Shown here: in pieces, positions 22,212 to 34,116 of the stretch
How positions within the stretch are numbered: the first letter of the stretch is position 1
Layout of the letters: every line of letters begins with the position of its first letter
NCBI GenBank assembly: GCA_905221605.1
Contig: CAJNDS010002207.1
Location: 384,501-448,500, forward strand
Source: Symbiodinium natans
Taxonomy: Eukaryota > Sar > Dinophyceae > Suessiales > Symbiodiniaceae
Direction: 5' to 3'
DNA: 64,000 nt
Translations under genes and position numbers: made by a program
Notes under the pieces: model-generated
Seen by the model: only the letters and a program-made list of their open reading frames with translations
What the model was told of the DNA's origin: nothing
The model's database searches: none

Positions 22212-25200
22212 ATGTCTGACAGGCTCACCCGCATCTGCAACCTAGAGCTGGTGAGCAATCACAATGAGAGAATGAGAGGTCATCAAGGGTCATGCTTGGG
22301 CCGAGGAAAAGGATATCTTTCTGGCGAAACTCGCGGAGCAAGCGGAGCGCTATGAAGACTCACAGCGTGCTGATAATTCATGAAAAGGGATTGGTGATTG
22401 CTAGTAGGTCAGGCCGTCAACCCAAACTGTACTAGTCATTCTCCCTCCTTTTCAGTATGGAACTTAAGTGCGCTGCCTTAACTCGACATCCCTTGCAAGC
22501 ATGGTGTAAGAAGGAAATGACGGACCACATGCGCCATGTGGTTGAAGCTGGACACGAACTTACACCAGAAGAAGGGCAGATGCTCTCCGTCGCTTACAAG
22601 AACAAGGCGGGATAAGTTCCAAGCGAGCATATCACCAGATCCCTGTCGAGCCATGAGCCAAGAAAGATTCAGGAACGGATACGATGCCCTGCGGAAGCGA
22701 AGTGACGCCCCAGCCTGAAGCCCTAAACCCTGCAAAATGAGGTTGGAATGCAGCGCGCAGCATGGAGAGTGATTGACTCGGTCATGCAGAAAGAGCCTTG
22801 GCCATGGCAACAGTTGTCCCCTGATTGATATCACATGCTCTGCTCCCGCACTGTGTGGCTCGCAAAATGCCCACAGCTGCCCAATTACCACAAGGGGAGC
22901 AAGCTGAGGAGAGAGAAGTGGGCCACGTGGAGGAAGCCTCCTATGCCGCCGAGTACAAGAAGCAGGCCACCGAAGTCCTTGGTTGCGTATGCATGTTCTT
23001 CATACTGTATTCACATGCGCCCTCTGCACTGTGTGGCTTTTTTCCTGTTCCATGTATATAAACAGATACACAATGCAACTATATGGTAACCACACCGCCC
23101 ACACCCCCCCCCCCCCCCCCCGCCCCAGAACCGCGAAACAACAACCCTCTCAGGTAATCGGCTCAGCTAGATTTGTGTCTTGGATGTGGCTTTTTTCCTT
23201 GACAGCGCAATACTTTTAAGGCCTCAGGGGCTAACACTGAATACTGAAATATCAGAAAAACAAACGCCAAGAAGCAAAACCAAAACAGTCACAAACACCA
23301 AAGAAACCAGAAGAACAAACAAATTTTGGGAATGCGTTAACTGCGCCAAGTGTTCTGGAAAAGTCGCGGATTGTTGTTTGGTTTTGCATGTGTTTTTTGC
23401 TTTCTGGTTTTTTACATGAAATACAAAGCAGAAACCTGTACCACACTCGGCAAATTGTGCCTTTCTGATATAGTGCTTATACCATGCAGTACGTGATGGC
23501 CTTTGTGAAGCAAGTTATTCGTTTCTAGGAAAATGGTGCTTGTCTATGCAACTTGTGCTAGTCACTAGGCGTGGCACATGATTGTGAATTAGTATGTAAG
23601 TAGTAATGAATGAATATCGATGCGTTTGTTATTTAATTAGCCAGATTAAACTGGTGTTCAGTTCCCGCTTTGCTTGTATTGAAGAAGTCGTGCATCAGTA
23701 TTCAATGAATATTGGGCTATCTACTTCGTATTCGAGCGGTTATATGCAGAGATAATGAGTTTTGAATTAGTACTCAATGAATATTTTGCTGGGATGCCAA
23801 AGTACAGCAGTATTTGTTTCGTAGTTTTTGGTCACAGAAACGGCATTATGTCTAGACAAGGCACTTTGCCTAAGGAAAAAAGCAGTATTTGCTTGGGGAG
23901 ACCCACAAAATTCAAAATCTAACGATCACAACTTCCCCAAAGACTCGACCGACATTTGTTTTTCCTATTTGGGGGTTGTGGGTTTTCCTAGTATGGCTTC
24001 TATTTCCTGGGCAATTTATGCGTTGCTAGGCTTGTCTTATGCAACTTCACTATAGAATGTACATACAAGTGCTAAGCTGAGAACTCTGCATGCCATGAGT
24101 CCCCAAATCAGGCCGGGTGGTCATGACAGGGTCTGAATCTCCAAATGTACACAGGCGATGTTTACTGGAGTGCGTACTTGTGCGCCTTGGAACGATTCAG
24201 CAGGCAGGGGTTCCGCTGGTGTTGCGTTCCCCGGGGTTTCGACACGGCCGGTCCAAATGATGGTTTGCCAGACTCTTGCGACTAGTGGTAGGAAACCATC
24301 AGCGTGGTGTTCACAAGCGATCGTAATACTTAGCGCGCGCACAAGCGATCCAGGCCGAAGAGGTGGCTGTTTCTGAATAAGCGTTCCGTAGTCTGATTTT
24401 AACAGATCCTTGGTGTAAGTCACCCAAAAGTCCTGGACTCTTTCCATTATTGTTCAATCCATCCTTGATTCCAACCTGCTTGGACCGGAGCGTTTCTGTG
24501 GTTTCGTCGTGTCGTTTGTTTGTAAGTAGGCCCTGGCGCTTACCCATCTCAGGAGGAAGTTCTTCACATGCTTGAGATGGACCTCCTGCCCCATGCGACG
24601 CACCCGGAGACCCGAGTGTTTTACCTGAAGATGCTGGGCTCTCCAGTTGTTTAACGCCCATGCCCTCTTCGCGAGTCTGTATACGTAGTAATTACATATA
24701 CATATAAAGTAAAACCTAAGCATATTAGAATATACGTAAAGCACGTATAAATATGCTCATACTCATGTGTATATATATATATGTATGTATGTATGTATGT
24801 ATGCATATATATATATATATGTATATGCCTCCCTGACCCTCGCATCCCGAGGAGCAGCATGAGGCAAGACCCCAAACCCACACATGCCCAGCACTCACTG
24901 CCCCCGCGCAAGTAGATGACACGAATCAAGAAGTGCACCAAGCCTCCACTCCCTTCAGACCCGAGGATGAGGGCAGACTACTATCGCTACATCGCAGAGT
25001 TTCACCCGGAAAACCAGGAGTGCAGAGAGAAGGCGAATTGGGCCTCCCAGGAAGCTTTTGCAGCATGCCAGGCCGGTTCTGAAGAGCCAAAAGTTTCAAA
25101 GCTCATTTTTCATGCATATGTCTCCAATGTATAGGGTAAGAGGGCTCGGAGTGCATTTAATTTATCGAGATGGCTACTTTGGTGCTTGTGGAGTATAACG

Positions 25201-25488
25201 GGTATAAACAGGTGTGACCGTGTGACTGTGTCGTGATTTTGCTCCCTCCTTGAGGAGGGCCTTCTTCCAACACATCCCATTCGCTTGGGAATGGCACTTA
25301 GCCAGGCGGCTTTCCACTACGACATTCTGGGGCAACCTTCTTTGGCGGTGCAAATGGCCAAGAAGGCATTTGATGATGCACTTACCGACCTCGACAATGT
25401 CACTGAAGAGCACTACAAGGATGTGGTCCTCATCATGTCTGTTCTACGAGATAACCTCGCTCTGTGGACGAGCGACATGCAATCATAA
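22212..25488 (+). CDS. 14-3-3 protein, ~8 exons
   Basis: 14-3-3 proteins are dimeric, all-helical adaptors that bind phosphoserine/threonine peptides in the cytosol. Exons are 22288-22356 ([10 protein letters not shown]), 22514-22606 ([17 protein letters not shown]), 22742-~22794 ([13 protein letters not shown]), 22933-22980 ([10 protein letters not shown]), 24553-24629 ([13 protein letters not shown]), 24966-~25092 ([12 protein letters not shown]) and 25258-25488 (PTHPIRLG near its start, [10 protein letters not shown] at the end, stop TAA). All signature helices are present in order. The first exon is less sure: ATG at 22,212 gives [13 protein letters not shown] before GTGAGC, but implies a 37-bp intron. 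Two junctions (after 22,356 and 24,629) need GA donors and one (after 22,606) a GC donor to keep the family frame. The segment between the Tyr-Tyr-Arg-Tyr helix and PTHPIR looks somewhat long. Confidence 0.93.
22981..24552 (+). other. Large 14-3-3 intron
   Basis: This 1.57-kb intron lies between the exons ending [10 protein letters not shown] and starting [12 protein letters not shown]. It contains a C run of about 18 at 23,106-23,122 and AT-richer sequence with repeated GAATATT/AATGAATAT words at 23,600-23,790. No coding sequence is recognised. Confidence 0.6.
24766..24822 (+). repeat. (TA)n/(TGTA)n microsatellite in 14-3-3 intron
   Basis: TATATATATGTATGTATGTATG-type repeats lie between the exons at 24,553-24,629 and 24,966. 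Confidence 0.9.
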
Positions 25489-25869
25489 TGTGGAGAGTTG
25501 AGGCCTTGCGCTCGGCATCACGATCCTTGCCGCAGCCGCGTGTGGTCAGGTCAAGCTTCACGCGAGACCATTGTACAGCCGGCGGTCTCAGCGCCAGATT
25601 TCAAAGCCGTTTCCCGATCTGATCATGCGCGTGCAAGCCTGATGCGGCTGGCTATTTCCGAGTACCCCCTGAGATCCCAATGGTAAGTAGACCATATATG
25701 AAGCTTCCGTAAGTCTTGTGATATCGGCCCCTATCGCAGTCTCAGTAGCTTTCCAAGGCTGTAGGATCCATTATTCAGAACTAGACCGGCGTATTTTAGC
25801 CTAACTAAGGCGTGTACTGAGTATGCCTGGAAATGGGCCCCAAATTAATTGAGCCACCATTGGTTCGCG

Positions 25870-26817
25870 ATGGCGAGTTGGAAACGTCCTATTTTGCAGG
25901 GCTGCGTCCTTGCCAGGCCGCGACGCTGTCTAACCTCGTGTGACTGCGGTGTGAGTTTCGATTCAGCATGCAACCTCCTAATAAGCTGCTTAAAAAGCAC
26001 CAACGGCAGGCATATCGTTTCCGTACTCCAGGGTTTCTTGAGCACGGCAGCTGCAGATCCACAGGGACGAGGTTGGCAGAGAGAGGCCGCTTCCGACTGC
26101 CATCCGTGAGAGATCACTGCATGTTCGGGCTTCGAGCCCCGAGTCTCAATTCTAAGTCTCAGCACCGAAACCTCCGAAGCCTCAGTGCCGTGCAACCTGC
26201 AGCGCTGAAGTTCCAAGAGAAACATAGCCAATCCATCACTCTGCTTTGAAACACCGAGGGGCTGCAGCTAAAGGCCGTACAAGACCCGCAGTAAGAATGA
26301 GCTTCATGGTGTCTACTCCAGATTCAGAAGGCGCTCTTCGCTGCTTCACGGGTTGAAGCCGTTGAAGCTTGGGTTGCACTTGACGACTTGTTTGAAGCAT
26401 TTCGCCCGCACGTCTGGAAGGCCCTGCGGTGGAGGTTGTCTGGTGCTTTCCAATCTTTCATAGTTCAAGCCCTTCTGGCTATGGTGGCAGAAGAGGCAAA
26501 AAGAGAGTGGTGCCATGTTGGGCAAGCGATTTTCGGACGTTTGAGGGTGAAGCTCGCTTCGCGGCTCGGCTTCCGAGTCTCTTAGTACGTCTTGTGGACG
26601 TTCCCAAGCCGAAAGTGAAGGCACCCCTGAAACTAAAACCTCTAAGTGCAAAGAGTAAGCCCTTTTTCACGTTCGATGCGCAAGCACACGTCCCTTGCAG
26701 GACGATGCCGCAGAAGACACTGGGGCTGCTGATGGCACAGACTCCACAGAAGTCCGGGCTCTCTTGACCAGCGTCCTGGCTCTCATCGAAGCTATTGCGC
26801 AGCTCTGGAAACAGTAG
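25870..26817 (+). CDS. Small unrecognised gene, ~4 exons
   Basis: It starts about 380 bp after the 14-3-3 stop. ATG at 25,870 begins MASWKRPILQGCVLARPRRC, a basic N-terminus with no acidic residue in the first 20, followed by a GTGAGT donor near 25,951. Further exons are ~26,031-26,069 (FLSTAAADPQGR, donor GTTGGC), 26,331-~26,442 (RVEAVEAWVALDDLFEAFRP) and 26,701-26,817 (DDAAEDTGAADGTDSTEV, then ALLTSVLALIEAIAQLWKQ and TAG). The acidic to hydrophobic C-terminal exon has a clean acceptor (CCCTTGCAG). The protein is short (~130-190 residues), possibly organelle-targeted given the basic start. No domain is recognised. Confidence 0.6.
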
Positions 26818-28301
26818 AGTTTATCTGTTCAGTATCATGCTAGCAGTTTGCTATTTCCGGTGTCTACATTGCGCATCTCCAGAACATCACATTGTTGTGA
26901 GTCATTGTTTTTCCCTGTCAAAAACCCGTTACGGTCGCACAGTTGGTCAATAGCTGACTCATATACCCACGGGTCAGTTAGCCACTTTGGGGCCCTTTGG
27001 GACATCTCGTCGGAGGGCGGATTGCAGCGTCGCCACTTCATGGCTGCTCGAAAAATGCAGCGTGTCCTGGTCCAACCTGATTCGGGAAAACGTTAGCACC
27101 GTGGCGTTTGCCACATCTGTTAGGTTTCTGCATGATCTGTCTGTTTCCCACGCAGGGTCTGCTTGGGGATTCGTGTTCCCTCATGCATAACTCCGCACAT
27201 GATGTATGTCCTCTGTGATGGAGCGTCTGCTTGGGGTGAGGCGTGTTCTCACCGGGTGAGGTGAGATAAACCCAGAGGGGGTAGTTGTTTCGCTGCTACT
27301 CGACAGGAGAGTGGCGACAGATCTTGTGAAGACATCGAGGATGATGAAAGTAGTTGTTCTTGCTGTAATTGATGAAAACAGATCATCACGGCATATCCCC
27401 ATTCTGAGATCCAAGCCCAGGTGCCAAGGCAAAGGAGCCGGTCTCGAGCAAGAGGTGGGCTTGGCATTCAGGTTGTTTGAGGGAGTGCACGTACACCCGC
27501 AGATTCTTCAGTTCCCAACCCAGACCGCAAAGGCTTGGGACTCAGAGTTTCAACAATCAAGGTGGTTTTCTTCTAGCCTGCAGCCTGTATACGTTGTACT
27601 GCCCGATATCCTAAACCCTGATCGTTCTGCAGGAAAGTTGCCCCTGCACCAAAGCTGCAGATGGTGCGGCGGCAGCGCAGGTGCCTGGAGCACTAACAAT
27701 GAAATACGGTAGACGTCAATTGAAATGTAGCTGTTACGTTGTTCAAAGGACAGACGCTACTGCCAGAGGCGTTTCCCTGCAGAGCGTCTCAGGTCAGCTA
27801 GGCCGGTTTCAGAAGGAAGAGTGTGGAGTGGCAAGCCCTGACAAAGGGTTCCTAATGGTTCCTACACATCGGGCTTGAGAAATTCGAGAGTGCGTTTTTA
27901 CGCGTTGATAAACATCGTGCATGACGTATTTGAAACACAAGACATCGTTCGTCCACGGAGCACTTGCATACACGGTTCTACGCCTCAGCACTTAAACCTT
28001 TTTTGTTGTGCTTTTGCGCTTGCAATGGGACATGTACGGTGCTCGGAGAACTGCGGAGATGTGCAATTTGTTAGTTCGCGATTAGAGTACTGGGCTTCTG
28101 TTGCGAAAGGTCTTACTCTAGCTCTGCGCGACCAGTGAACACGTGTTGGGATTTCATTCAGCTTCTCCTCGCTTGGTGTTTGTGTTCTTCTTGTTAAATC
28201 CTTGTCTATGGAAGCATAGGTCGCAACAAATCATGGCAGATGACTCGCTGAATCCATCTCGTCGTCATGTTTTTCGCAGCGGCTGTGGCCTGCGAGCTGA
28301 A
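26818..28301 (+). other. Intergenic or intronic stretch, no firm gene
   Basis: Several open frames lie here on both strands but none has good junctions. An 88-codon + frame at 27,875-28,138 and ATG at 28,232 (MADDSLNPSRRHVFRSGCGL) are the best candidates for the start of the gene ending at 28,872. No repeats are seen. Confidence 0.3.
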
Positions 28302-28872
28302 GGCTCCTGGACCCCCGCACGGCGGCTGCCAGCCGGTCCGCTGGCCTTGGTGCCGGGTCGCTTCAGCGCCGTGTGGAGCAGCTGGTGGCGGCCCGACAAC
28401 TCGAATTAACTCAAGTTGAGGAGTTGGTCTTTAACAGGGTTCAGAGTGAGCTTCCCAAATCTTCTCAGAAACCAAAGGGGTTGAAGGCTGAAAGTATGTC
28501 AATCAAGGCTCTTCTCATAAGCCCCTAAGACACCCAGGCGCCCTTAAAGCTTGGTAACTTGGATCCACAGAGGTTGAGTTGTGCTGAGATATCCAGAAAC
28601 AAGTTTGAAAGCGGGGCTCTTGGAGTGTGAGGCTTAGGACGGGTTGGTGGTCCCATTGGCCTATTTGATGAATCTGGTCCTGAAAGCTCTGAAAAGTCGA
28701 GGACATGGCCTTGTCCGTGTCGACTCTGGAGATTTTTGCGGATCGCCAGCCGGTGGAGTTCGGGCTGACGGCCGGCTCATGCTTTGAGGGATTCGGGTTT
28801 AAGGTTCTTTCCGGACAGATGGACGTTGTCGCCGACCGAATCAAGCGCGAACTTGCACTAATTCAGAATTGA
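28302..28872 (+). CDS. 3' exons of an unrecognised gene, stop at 28,872
   Basis: Two coding blocks are convincing. From 28,302, or from the AG before CGCCGT at ~28,363, an open frame encodes RRVEQLVAARQLELTQVEEL and VFNRVQSELP, a likely helix. From 28,702 (AG|GACATGG) a frame of 56 codons encodes MALSVSTLEIFADRQPVEFG, continues through GFKVLSGQMDVVADRIKREL and ends ALIQN-TGA. The second block may itself hold an intron. The 5' end may be ATG at 28,232, but that frame does not join simply. Domain and function are not recognised. Confidence 0.5.
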
Positions 28873-29078
28873 CATCAGTCTCCTTCAGTTCCTTGCGCAG
28901 TGGCAGGGCATGGCAGGGCCAAAGGAGTCAGTTGCATAATTTTCTTCTCTGAAGATGCGTGGGTGTGTGGGGTGAAGGGTTTACGCTTACGGCCTGAGGT
29001 TCGCACCTTAAGGTTCCATGTGATGAGACACATCCTATGGCTTCGGACCATCGGTTCTGGAGAGCGGCTTCTGTCTAG

Positions 29079-29156
29079 GACCTCCACCCGGGAAGCTTTA
29101 TCATCCCTGAGCCAAGCTGCCCAGAACCAAGGACGAAGGTTGAAGGAACTGTTGTT
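29079..29156 (+). CDS. Exon of unrecognised gene with GTAAGTG donor
   Basis: The acceptor GTCTAG|G and strong donor GTAAGTG at 29,157 bound 26 codons reading DLHPGSFIIPEPSCPEPRTK then VEGTVV. A second + frame is also open, but the donor fits this one in phase. It lies 206 bp after the stop at 28,872, so it may belong to the next gene. Confidence 0.45.
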
Positions 29157-30591
29157 GTAAGTGTTTCCTGCACCGTAGTTTTGGAGTGAAAACCGCACTA
29201 AGCGTCACGTTCACCACATGCAAAGGGGGCAGGAAAAGTGTCAGCTAAATACCCCTAGCTTTCAACGGATTTCAATGCACACCACAGAAAGCGAGCTGGC
29301 AATCAGGCCGTGGTGGAGCTTTGGTTGGGCCCCAACCAGCCCCTCCAAGCAAAAGCGGGCAAAGTGCCGGATGCTTGCTGAGCAAACAGTAACAGAAGAT
29401 TTATTTGGGAATTTAGTGGAGGGGGGGGGGGGGCGGGGGGGGCTTGGTCGAGCCTTTCTTGTGTATGGGGTTTCCCTGGTCAAGCAGCTCATGTCTTCTT
29501 TGCGTTTGGAGCAGAAAGGATGACAAGAGCCAGTTCGTGCGGTCCCCAGTCGCCTTTCGGGCTCAAGATCCCAGAGTTGGGCTTCTGACGATGGGTTGAT
29601 GGGACAACGCTGGTTGGCAAGTAGTGCCGGCCCACATATAGACTCCCTTTCGGATGTGTGGACTCCAGCTGTCAGATCAGGAGCAAGACATTGCAAGACC
29701 CAGATTGGCCCAGACTCTTCTGGCCTGAGTTTTAAAAGTGGGAACAACGTGATGCTACTGTACACTTCCGGCTAGGAGACGATGAGCCAACAGACCCCCA
29801 CACCCAAACTCCCCAAACCGCCCAAACCAAGCTAATGCGGGCTTTTCCTTAGTAGAGACACTGAGTCCCTTGGAAAGCTGGCTTGGATGGGCCGCTTGCC
29901 TACAGTCGCATGCACTTGGTCCAGTCGCGTGTAGCAGTTTGGAGAGGGTCATGGGCTTCTTGCGTTTTGCCACTGCGACATGCCAAGGCTTATGCTAACG
30001 CATGTACGTTTGAGGTTGGTTCGCGTGTGGAGTATTGCAACGTAAGAACTTGGCCAATGCTTAGCGTGATGCTTGTTTTGCCCGGCAAGCAAGCCAGCAG
30101 TAGCTGTGCAGAGCCGCATGTTGGTTGGGCTGTCTTGCCATTGTCGAACATGCAAAGTGGAAGATCGTGATTTCCTATCTCTGGTGTTGAAACCCAATGC
30201 AGCACATGCATGTTCTTTAACCAACAGAGAGCTTTAATCGCAGAAGGCCTTTGAAGTTGTAGCGGCTAGCGCTTCATGTCGAAACCTCAAACGGAGAAGC
30301 TGCTCCTCCAGCTGGCCCTTGTTAAGCCTTCACTGAAGCCCTCCAGAAGCCCTATTGTAAACCTGTAAAGCTTATACCCTCCATCCCCAGCAGGGGGCGG
30401 TGCCGAGCCAGTGACCGGTGGCCGTTGGCTCGCGGCTGCCAGCTCGGCCGAGGCGGGATTTTCGAGTTGTTCAAGCCTGTCTTTGATTGCGATTAAACGA
30501 CCTGTTTAAGGAAACCTTGTAAGCTCATTTGCACTCTTCAATTGTTGTTGTCTTTTTAAGAGGAAGTTGACGCTCCAGTGGACGAGTCGAG
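29157..30591 (+). other. Stretch without a firm gene
   Basis: It contains a G-rich run with a 12-G and a 6-G block at 29,420-29,441. A weak exon candidate at ~30,247-30,310 (AFEVVAASASCRNLKRRS) overlaps another open frame (MSKPQTEKLLLQLALVKP). Nothing else is seen. Confidence 0.3.
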
Positions 30592-30710
30592 GGTGGCTTT
30601 GGAAAGAGGATCCGCTTCAGCCCTCGCGCATCGCAGGCCACCAAAGTTCTTCCGGAGTGGACCTTGCGAGCTCGATTCTCAGAGATTACAGTGGTCGTTG
30701 GTGCTCAGAG
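30592..30710 (+). CDS. Exon of unrecognised gene (GGFGKRIRFSPRAS...)
   Basis: Acceptor GTCGAG|G and donor AGAG|GTACGG bound about 39 codons that include RARFSEITVVVGAQR. A second frame is open over part of it. It is followed by exon candidates at 31,076 and ~31,501, which may be the same gene. Confidence 0.4.
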
Positions 30711-31075
30711 GTACGGGAGTCCTGAGAGCAAGACCCTCTTGGGGGGGGGGGTTATAGTAGGGCTGTGTGTGCGCGTAGAGGAGTGTGTTCAGCAACTCCG
30801 CCGCCCTTCTTCCAGTTTGTTTTTGCCTTCCAAGTTTTTTTGCCCTACTCGAGTCGAGAGACCTCTGATCGAAATAGCGAAAGAGGCTGGGACTGACCTC
30901 CTGCCAACCGAACTCATGAGGTGCTCAGATCCCGCAATCGCAAAAATTTGGGGGGAGAGGGAGCAAGAAACGGGGAGGAGGTCCGGCCGAAGTTTGTTTC
31001 TTCGAGTTGAGTTTCTTCGGGCTCCCCTGCTTTCCTGGCGGCGTGCTTTTGCACTATCCGCTGTGTCCTCGTGAG

Positions 31076-31246
31076 GTTCACACACCCACTCAAGGCCTGA
31101 GAGCCTTAAAGGGTGCGCTCGCAAAGTTGGCTGGCGGTATCAAGGTGGAAGACATCCACGTGGCTCCTTGGCCAAGGGCTGGTTTGGGTCGAGGGCTCGG
31201 GGCCCGGGGCTTCGTGGTACTTGTCGAGATTCCAAGGGTGCCATAG
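31076..31246 (+). CDS. Exon of unrecognised gene (GLRALKGALAKLAGGIKVED)
   Basis: The acceptor CGTGAG|G opens a frame encoding VHTPTQGLRALKGALAKLAG and GIKVEDIHVAPWPRAGL; the frame stays open to TAG at 31,244-31,246, but the exon may end earlier near 31,180. Alternating hydrophobic/Lys residues suggest an amphipathic helix. Function is unknown. Confidence 0.45.
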   Translation, partial: VHTPTQGLRALKGALAKLAGGIKVEDIHVAPWPRAGLGRGLGARGFVVLVEIPRVP

Positions 31247-31500
31247 GCCATAGCCATAGACGTCTGGAATCTGAGGTCATCATCTTTGAGAAAGTTACCT
31301 CACATACTCAAGATAAGACTCGCACCCTACCACACGATGTGACGATGTGAGCCGCCCGTCAAGTATCCGTCATTACGGACCGAGCTGGTGAACGGCTATA
31401 GGCTATAATCCACGAAGCCCCAGCAGAGAATGTCAACAGTCAAATACAGTTTGAGCCTACAGGGAGACATAGTCAGACCAATGCTTGTGGAGAGCAGACA

Positions 31501-31680
31501 TTGCACCAACGCCGACATGCGAGAGGCTATTGCTTGCCCTGCGCACCGCAAGTCTGCACATACAATACCCTCAAATCCTCAGTCGCTCATCGGCTGAACT
31601 CGGAAGCCTGCGCACAGGAGCTTTTTGCAGCGGGTTCTGTCGCCGTGACGCAGCCGGACCTGTGGAATCTACCATGTCAG
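31501..31680 (+). CDS. Probable exon of unrecognised gene
   Basis: The frame encodes GYCLPCAPQVCTYNTLKSSV, then AHRLNSEACAQELFAAGSVA and VTQPDLWNLPC. The composition looks like coding sequence. Boundaries are not defined. A second candidate at ~31,927-32,218 (97 codons, AGTIYCSAASHSAPAFGYVP) follows. Confidence 0.35.
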
Positions 31681-32672
31681 TTGCTTGATGTTGCTTGCTT
31701 TTGGGTTCAGGAGGACTACTTACTTATGGGGGGAAGCTCTCCGAAAATATTATTCTCAAAGTGAGAAACCCAAGACCACTACAAACCGATTTTCTGAGTA
31801 GTTTCTTGGCAAGGGCAAGGCTTTCTACCCTTCGTGCAAGAGGCAAGAACCAGGTAAGGCATCAAGCTATGCAACGGCAGGAGGTCGGCACAAGCGGATA
31901 CATGCTGCACTGTACGCATTCAAGACATGAAAGAAGCTGGAACGATTTATTGCAGCGCGGCTTCCCATTCAGCGCCGGCTTTCGGGTATGTTCCCTTCTG
32001 GACCCCAACATGTGGAGTAAGCCTCGCCAAACAGTCGGGTATCCCGTTTAGTTCCGTTCTTTTGACTCCATTGATGCAGTCCAGAGTAGGGCCAAAGCGA
32101 GTCGCTTTTCACGGTTTAGGACAACAAGACAGAAGTTTTCAGGCGTCCGCAGCGCCGAGTATACTGTACGGCCATCTAGGGAGCTATGGGGAGATTCGGC
32201 GACACAAGGCATGGGCCTGAATCCATTTTTAGCTCTAAAGCTCAGGCACTGCCTATTAGGCTAGTACCTAGCAGGGTTTTTCGCCAGGAGCATATGTTCA
32301 TGTAATGCAAGTAATACGGGTGATATAGGAGACTCTATTAGGACCTAGAAGCTTTGTCTTCCAAGACAGAATCGAAATATTCGAGTTTGGTCCACCAGGA
32401 GCACCCCCACGGGGAAGTCGCCTGTTCCTTTGTGTTGCCCGCGCTGGGGGATGCCCCCGACGAGCTCCACCAACGTGCCTTCCCGTGAGGTTGAGCTTTG
32501 GGGTTTAGGTCACGCCGCAGGCCGGAGGGTTCGTGGTTTTGAGGTTGTGTGGCTGGTCGCCGGGCCTCCTTGATTATTTCCTTGCCATCTCACTTTCAGT
32601 CCAGAATGTGTTTGCGATCATGGCGGCCATGCATGCACCATCATGCACCCACGCACAACGCACGCACGAACA

Positions 32673-32886
<214 letters not shown>

Positions 32887-32907
32887 CATTCACACATGCA
32901 AAACACA

Positions 32908-33008
32908 CACATATATCTATATATATATATACACATGTATATATATATATATATCTATATATATATATACACATGTATATATATAGATATATATATTTAT
33001 TTATTTAT
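32908..33008 (+). repeat. AT-rich tandem/palindromic repeat
   Basis: Two copies of a ~40-bp block of TA repeats are each centred on the palindrome ACACATGTAT, ending in (TTTA)n. It could form cruciforms. It directly follows the (CA)n array and is followed by GCATGCATGCATGCACGCACGC-type repeats to 33,077. Confidence 0.9.
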
Positions 33009-33145
33009 ACACAACACACCCCACACACACACCCACGCACGCACACACGCACGCATGCATGCATGCACGCACGCGCACCAGACATGCACCTGGTAATAGC
33101 ATGGAGTACACCCTGCAAATGCAGTACTCATGCAAGCTGTGTCAG

Positions 33146-34116
33146 GCCGGAATGTCAAAGTGTTCAGGGCTCGCTTGCAGCCAAGATTGTACTCAGGTTT
33201 ATCTCGGCTGGATGCCAGAGCCTTCCCGCAGCAGTTTGCAGCGAACATGCTTGACGTCGGCCTCGATGCTGGGCGTCAACTGGGACGAGTTGCAGATTTC
33301 TGTACGACTGCATTCTAAAGTGCTGTATACGGTATACGACTGTATGCATTGTCCTTTTCTGTATTCGTTTATACATACATATGTATATCTCCTTTTACAT
33401 CAGAGTCAATATGAGTTAATGAGAGCCGCACAGGATGTGGATGAGAGCCACATCAGCATCCTGGAGCCCATTCGGGCCGAGGCAGACGTGGACCCTGATT
33501 CTGGCCGAACACTCAGAGTTCAGGAACTCAGGGTGACAGCAGATGCACTGCATTTCTTTCGCCCGATAGCTTGCTCCGCAATGGAGATGGAGCTTCTATA
33601 CTTCCTGCAGTTTTGCATGCGCAGGCCTCTCGAAGCGTAGCAGCTATGGCTTGTACAGACACCCATGTTATGCTTTACGGTGTCTGACCGAGGTGCTGCG
33701 ATGGTTCGTGGCAGTTTCAAATTCGCCGTGCGGCAGCAGGCTAACGAGTTGTGAAACTGTTTTGTCAGGGCTCATAAGGAGGATTCCATGAATGAACGAG
33801 CGGAGAGTTGGGCTTGGCTGGCCGCCCCAACCACCCGAGGATGGCAGCCTGAACGTTGAAACTGCTTGAGCTGTTACTTAGCCACCAGCGAAACTGCGAA
33901 ACATTAGACTTAGTTGGTTTCCGTCTTCTACAGGAAGCAATGTTGTTCCCTGGCTGTCGAGAAGCAAATCACAGACCGCCCGAAAAAGGCCTTCACTCGA
34001 GGCCCACACTCTCCGAGATTATGCTGATTATTCGAGACCCTGTTTGGCAGGAGAGGTATCATGACGATTTTATCATCCCTGTGGACTTGCCGGATGACAT
34101 CGACGAAGCTTCGTAA
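33146..34116 (+). CDS. Unrecognised gene, three 3' exons with stop
   Basis: Exon ~33,146-33,295 encodes RNVKVFRARLQPRLYSGLSR and LDARAFPQQFAANMLDVGLD. Exon 33,414-~33,611 encodes SQYELMRAAQDVDESHISIL and later RVQELRVTADALHFFRPIA. Exon 33,934-34,116 has a good acceptor (CTTCTACAG) and ends PTLSEIMLIIRDPVWQERYH, DDFIIPVDLPDDIDEAS, TAA. All three have ordinary protein composition and same-strand order. The stop codon is the first three bases of a TAAAAAAAAAA run. Acidic C-terminus. No domain is recognised. The 5' end is probably among the candidates upstream of 32.2 kb. Confidence 0.55.

Noticed and set aside
27181-27467. Minus-strand ORFs of 72-83 codons as a retroelement fragment
   Set aside because: No reverse transcriptase, integrase or other mobile-element motif could be seen; composition is Ser/Thr-rich and unremarkable.
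29540-29575. CTTTCGGGCTCAAG as a spliced-leader relic
   Set aside because: Partial similarity with several mismatches; no coding start follows.
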